In this document: positions 4,659 through 7,053 of the stretch, one piece after another
How the letters are laid out: the number at the start of each line of letters is the position of its first letter
Numbering within the stretch: the first letter of the stretch is position 1
Assembly (NCBI GenBank): GCA_003513555.1
Contig: DOPG01000193.1
Coordinates: 1-7,053 of the forward strand
From: Rhodopirellula sp.
GTDB lineage: Bacteria; Planctomycetota; Planctomycetia; Pirellulales; Pirellulaceae
Direction: 5' to 3'
DNA: 7,053 nucleotides
Translations under genes and position numbers: made by a program
Notes under the pieces: model-generated
What the model was told of the DNA's origin: nothing
Databases searched by the model: none
The model's input: the letters and a program-made list of their open reading frames with translations, nothing else

Positions 4659-7053
4659 TCAACGTTGACCTGAAAACTCCGACACCGTTGAAAAACCCGA
4701 CTGGCCTTGCACGACGATGACTCGCTGGTCTGCGGTGATGTCAGTCATTTCCTGTTTGGCACCATCAGGCCAAGACACGATCAACCGTTCAATCGTGGCA
4801 TCGTCGCCTAATCCAAAGGCCACAACGCCTTCGTTGCTGCATAAGTAGCCATCGCCCGCCACACGCCATGAATGCTGCGTCGCCTCCGATCCGACCAAGA
4901 CCACCTCAGCGCCCACCGCATCACGATCGCTTGAAGTACCAATCAGTTGAACCTGCAACCAATGGTTTGCGACTTCAGTCTGATTCAATAAGACCGCTGA
5001 CGGTTCTTCGACATTGGTCACAACAAGATCTTTCAGCCCATCACGATTGAAATCGAGCATCGCCAGACTCCTGGCAACATGCGGCTGCCCCCAGTAGTGA
5101 GTCGGGTCTGACACTTCCAGCAATTGAAATCGTCTTCCTCGATTGCACAGAAGCTGCAATCGCTGTGGAAATTCCCCACGAATACTGATGGCATTGTCCA
5201 AGTGTCCATTGGCAACCACCAGATCCAAGTCGCGATCATTGTCGTAATCAAATGCCTGAGTACCGAACCCAACCAAATCTCTTGAACTTGCCGCCAGATC
5301 GAATTGTCGATTGCGATCCTGAAACGCCGCGTCAAGCTTCAAGTAAAGGTTGGAACTTTCGTTCTCGAAATTCGTTACATGAACATCCATCTTCGTGTTC
5401 TGATCAAAATCACCAACTGCAATGCCCATCGCACCGGTCGCGCCACCACTGAACCCGTAAGCACAACCAAGCACAGAAGCGAGATCAACCTTTTGCACAC
5501 CGTTTTCAGCCGTGTTTTTGATCTTCCACAAACGGTTGGGCAGAGAATCATTTCCGATGAAAAGTTCATTACCTGATTGATCGTCAAAGTCCGCGACAAC
5601 CAGTCCCAAACCCGTGCGAGCGCCCGACAAATCAGTCAGCCCATGAAAGGAAAAATCACCATCTCCAAGATTGGAAAAAAGGCAATCAACCGCTCCACCA
5701 AAATTCCCCGGTGCTACCGTAATCGTAACGTTACCCTGATCGTCCAACGGGGGTTTTGCGAGGACATTTGAATCATCCACATATCCCACTTGCACAATAT
5801 CTGGCAGCCCATCTCCTGTCACATCTGCAATACAAACGGATGCCGGGATCCGGTCGTGATTGGGCTGTTGCTCCAGACTTCGCTGGGAAAATGTTCCATC
5901 GCCATTGTTGGTTAGCAGAAGGCATGTACCAATGTTCGCAATCACCAAATCCGGGAATCCATCCTGATTCCAATCACCTTTTGAAACACCGATCGAATAT
6001 GCGTGAACAGATGCACCAGAAACATCACTCATATCCACCAGTGTGGTTGCCTGATTTCTGTAGAGTTGGTTTGCAAGCGCCCCAACGAAATCCGGTGCAC
6101 CGCTGCCGCCTTGGGCAAAGTACAAATCCGGCCAACCGTCCAGATCATAATCCAGGACGGCGACCCCACCACCTAATGTCTGATGAATTGAATAATGTCG
6201 GGGTAAAGGTTCCGCTGCAACACGATAGATGTGCTTTAAACCCGCCGCATCTGAAAGTTTACTGAAAGCAGGTGAGATCACAGGTCGATTCACAATGCCG
6301 CTGTCTACCGGACTGACTGCTGCGTTTGCCTGAGTCACTTGAGACGCTCTGGGCAATGGAAATGCATGGAAATCCAGACCACACCAAAGCGATGTCTGAT
6401 CAGGGAACCCTTGCTGGCTTTGGACAAGTTGCTGATGCTGCTGATTCAACTCAGTCAAGGATGGCCCCGCAGACTCGGCACTGGAAGTCAACGCCCGCCA
6501 CATCAACGCCTCCAGCTTTCGATCCAATTGCTCAAGCCCTTCTGCAAGCTTTTGAACCGCTGTTACGTCCGGGATAGCTTTCGCTGCCACCAAATTGTTT
6601 GCATCAAGGACCGCTCGAGTTTCAGTCCAACGCTCAAACCACAACTCAGCTTCCGCTTCTTTCCCCAACGAGGCTAGCGCCTGCCTCATTCGGCTCATGG
6701 ACTCCATGTCCGTGCCATCACGTTTCAGGGCTTCAGCAAGTGCCCGTACTGCCGCACTGTATTGCTGGCTTTGCAAAGCGAGCGTTCCTAACGTTGCCCA
6801 ATAATCAGCAAATTCATCTTGTCCCTCGACTGCAAGAGTTCTCCACCACGCAACTGCTTGATCATTTTGCTGTTCGCAAGCCGCCCGCCCAAATAAAGCC
6901 ACCATTGCAGCCGGAGCTTCTGACTGTTCCAGCGACGGCCTAAGTAATGCCAAAACACGCTCAAAGTCATTGTCCTGATACGCATGCCTAGCCTGTCCAT
7001 ACGGACCGATAGGAAAGTAATATCGCTCCCTACCATCACTACTTTGATTTGCA
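4659..7053 (-). CDS. TPR - FG-GAP/VCBS propeller - ASPIC/UnbV (CRTAC1-like) protein, 5'-truncated by window edge
   Basis: The reading frame enters from the right edge (first full codon 7050-7052) without a stop, so the TTG at 6951-6953 is not the real start and at least 33 more residues precede it. At least 797 residues are visible. The N-terminal third (about 7050-6600) is Ala/Leu/Gln-rich and helical, with TPR-like pairs such as YWATLGTLALQSQQYSAAVR. Seven Ca-binding-loop FG-GAP/VCBS repeats follow, centred at 6126-6152 (DYDLDGWPD), 5949-5975 (DWNQDGFPD), 5799-5825 (DVTGDGLPD), 5565-5591 (DFDDQSGNE), 5385-5411 (DFDQNTKMD), 5223-5249 (DYDNDRDLD) and 5028-5054 (DFNRDGLKD), consistent with a seven-bladed propeller. 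The ASPIC/UnbV domain lies at about 4710-4964, with SSDRDAVGAEV, FGLGDDATIERLIVSWPDG and ITADQR. The family is usually exported and is thought to bind proteins or carbohydrates; no catalytic function is shown. Any signal peptide is outside the window. Confidence 0.94.
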   Translation of the reverse strand, partial: ANQSSDGRERYYFPIGPYGQARHAYQDNDFERVLALLRPSLEQSEAPAAMVALFGRAACEQQNDQAVAWWRTLAVEGQDEFADYWATLGTLALQSQQYSAAVRALAEALKRDGTDMESMSRMRQALASLGKEAEAELWFERWTETRAVLDANNLVAAKAIPDVTAVQKLAEGLEQLDRKLEALMWRALTSSAESAGPSLTELNQQHQQLVQSQQGFPDQTSLWCGLDFHAFPLPRASQVTQANAAVSPVDSGIVNRPVISPAFSKLSDAAGLKHIYRVAAEPLPRHYSIHQTLGGGVAVLDYDLDGWPDLYFAQGGSGAPDFVGALANQLYRNQATTLVDMSDVSGASVHAYSIGVSKGDWNQDGFPDLVIANIGTCLLLTNNGDGTFSQRSLEQQPNHDRIPASVCIADVTGDGLPDIVQVGYVDDSNVLAKPPLDDQGNVTITVAPGNFGGAVDCLFSNLGDGDFSFHGLTDLSGARTGLGLVVADFDDQSGNELFIGNDSLPNRLWKIKNTAENGVQKVDLASVLGCAYGFSGGATGAMGIAVGDFDQNTKMDVHVTNFENESSNLYLKLDAAFQDRNRQFDLAASSRDLVGFGTQAFDYDNDRDLDLVVANGHLDNAISIRGEFPQRLQLLCNRGRRFQLLEVSDPTHYWGQPHVARSLAMLDFNRDGLKDLVVTNVEEPSAVLLNQTEVANHWLQVQLIGTSSDRDAVGAEVVLVGSEATQHSWRVAGDGYLCSNEGVVAFGLGDDATIERLIVSWPDGAKQEMTDITADQRVIVVQGQSGFSTVSEFSGQR

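Noticed and set aside
4659..4668. TCAACGTTGA palindrome at the end of the FG-GAP gene
   Set aside because: A ten-base dyad with no loop or T-tract, overlapping the stop codon; not enough to call a terminator or an operator.
5756..6265. 169-codon plus-strand frame opposite the FG-GAP repeats
   Set aside because: His/Pro/Gln-rich low-complexity composition, antisense to conserved calcium-loop repeats; a shadow frame.

Overview
The window looks like a chromosomal fragment from a planctomycete, most likely of the Pirellulaceae/Rhodopirellula type. The main reason is an adjacent pair of genes from two families that are greatly expanded in that phylum: a PSCyt2/PSD1 (DUF1549/DUF1553) protein and a DUF1501 protein. 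A large TPR + FG-GAP/VCBS + ASPIC/UnbV protein, also common there, supports this. Assignment below phylum is inference. No rRNA, tRNA, IS element, CRISPR array or phage gene was seen.

Layout: (1) Positions 1-1792, plus strand: the C-terminal part of a PSCyt2-PSD1 protein, cut at its 5' end by the window edge. (2) Positions 1789-3192, plus strand: a complete DUF1501 protein with a Tat-type twin-arginine leader. It overlaps gene 1 by four bases (ATGA), so the two are very probably one translationally coupled operon. (3) Positions 3193-3483: a 291-bp intergenic stretch with a good stem-loop (3395-3420) and a possible nine-codon leader ORF (3458-3487) whose stop overlaps the next start. (4) Positions 3484-4590, plus strand: a polytopic membrane protein with conserved-looking His motifs and no function I can name. 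(5) Positions 4591-4658: a short convergent junction. (6) Positions 4659-7053, minus strand: the TPR/FG-GAP/ASPIC-UnbV protein, cut at its 5' end by the window's right edge.

How the genes may work together: the PSCyt2-PSD1/DUF1501 pair is an established planctomycete module, probably exported and linked by family-level speculation to redox chemistry or polymer breakdown, but without a proven biochemical role. The membrane protein and the propeller protein are convergent neighbours, and nothing in the sequence shows that they act with the pair. The least explained parts are the His-rich membrane protein and the leader region just upstream of it. I did not find clear evidence of a wholly new multi-gene system.
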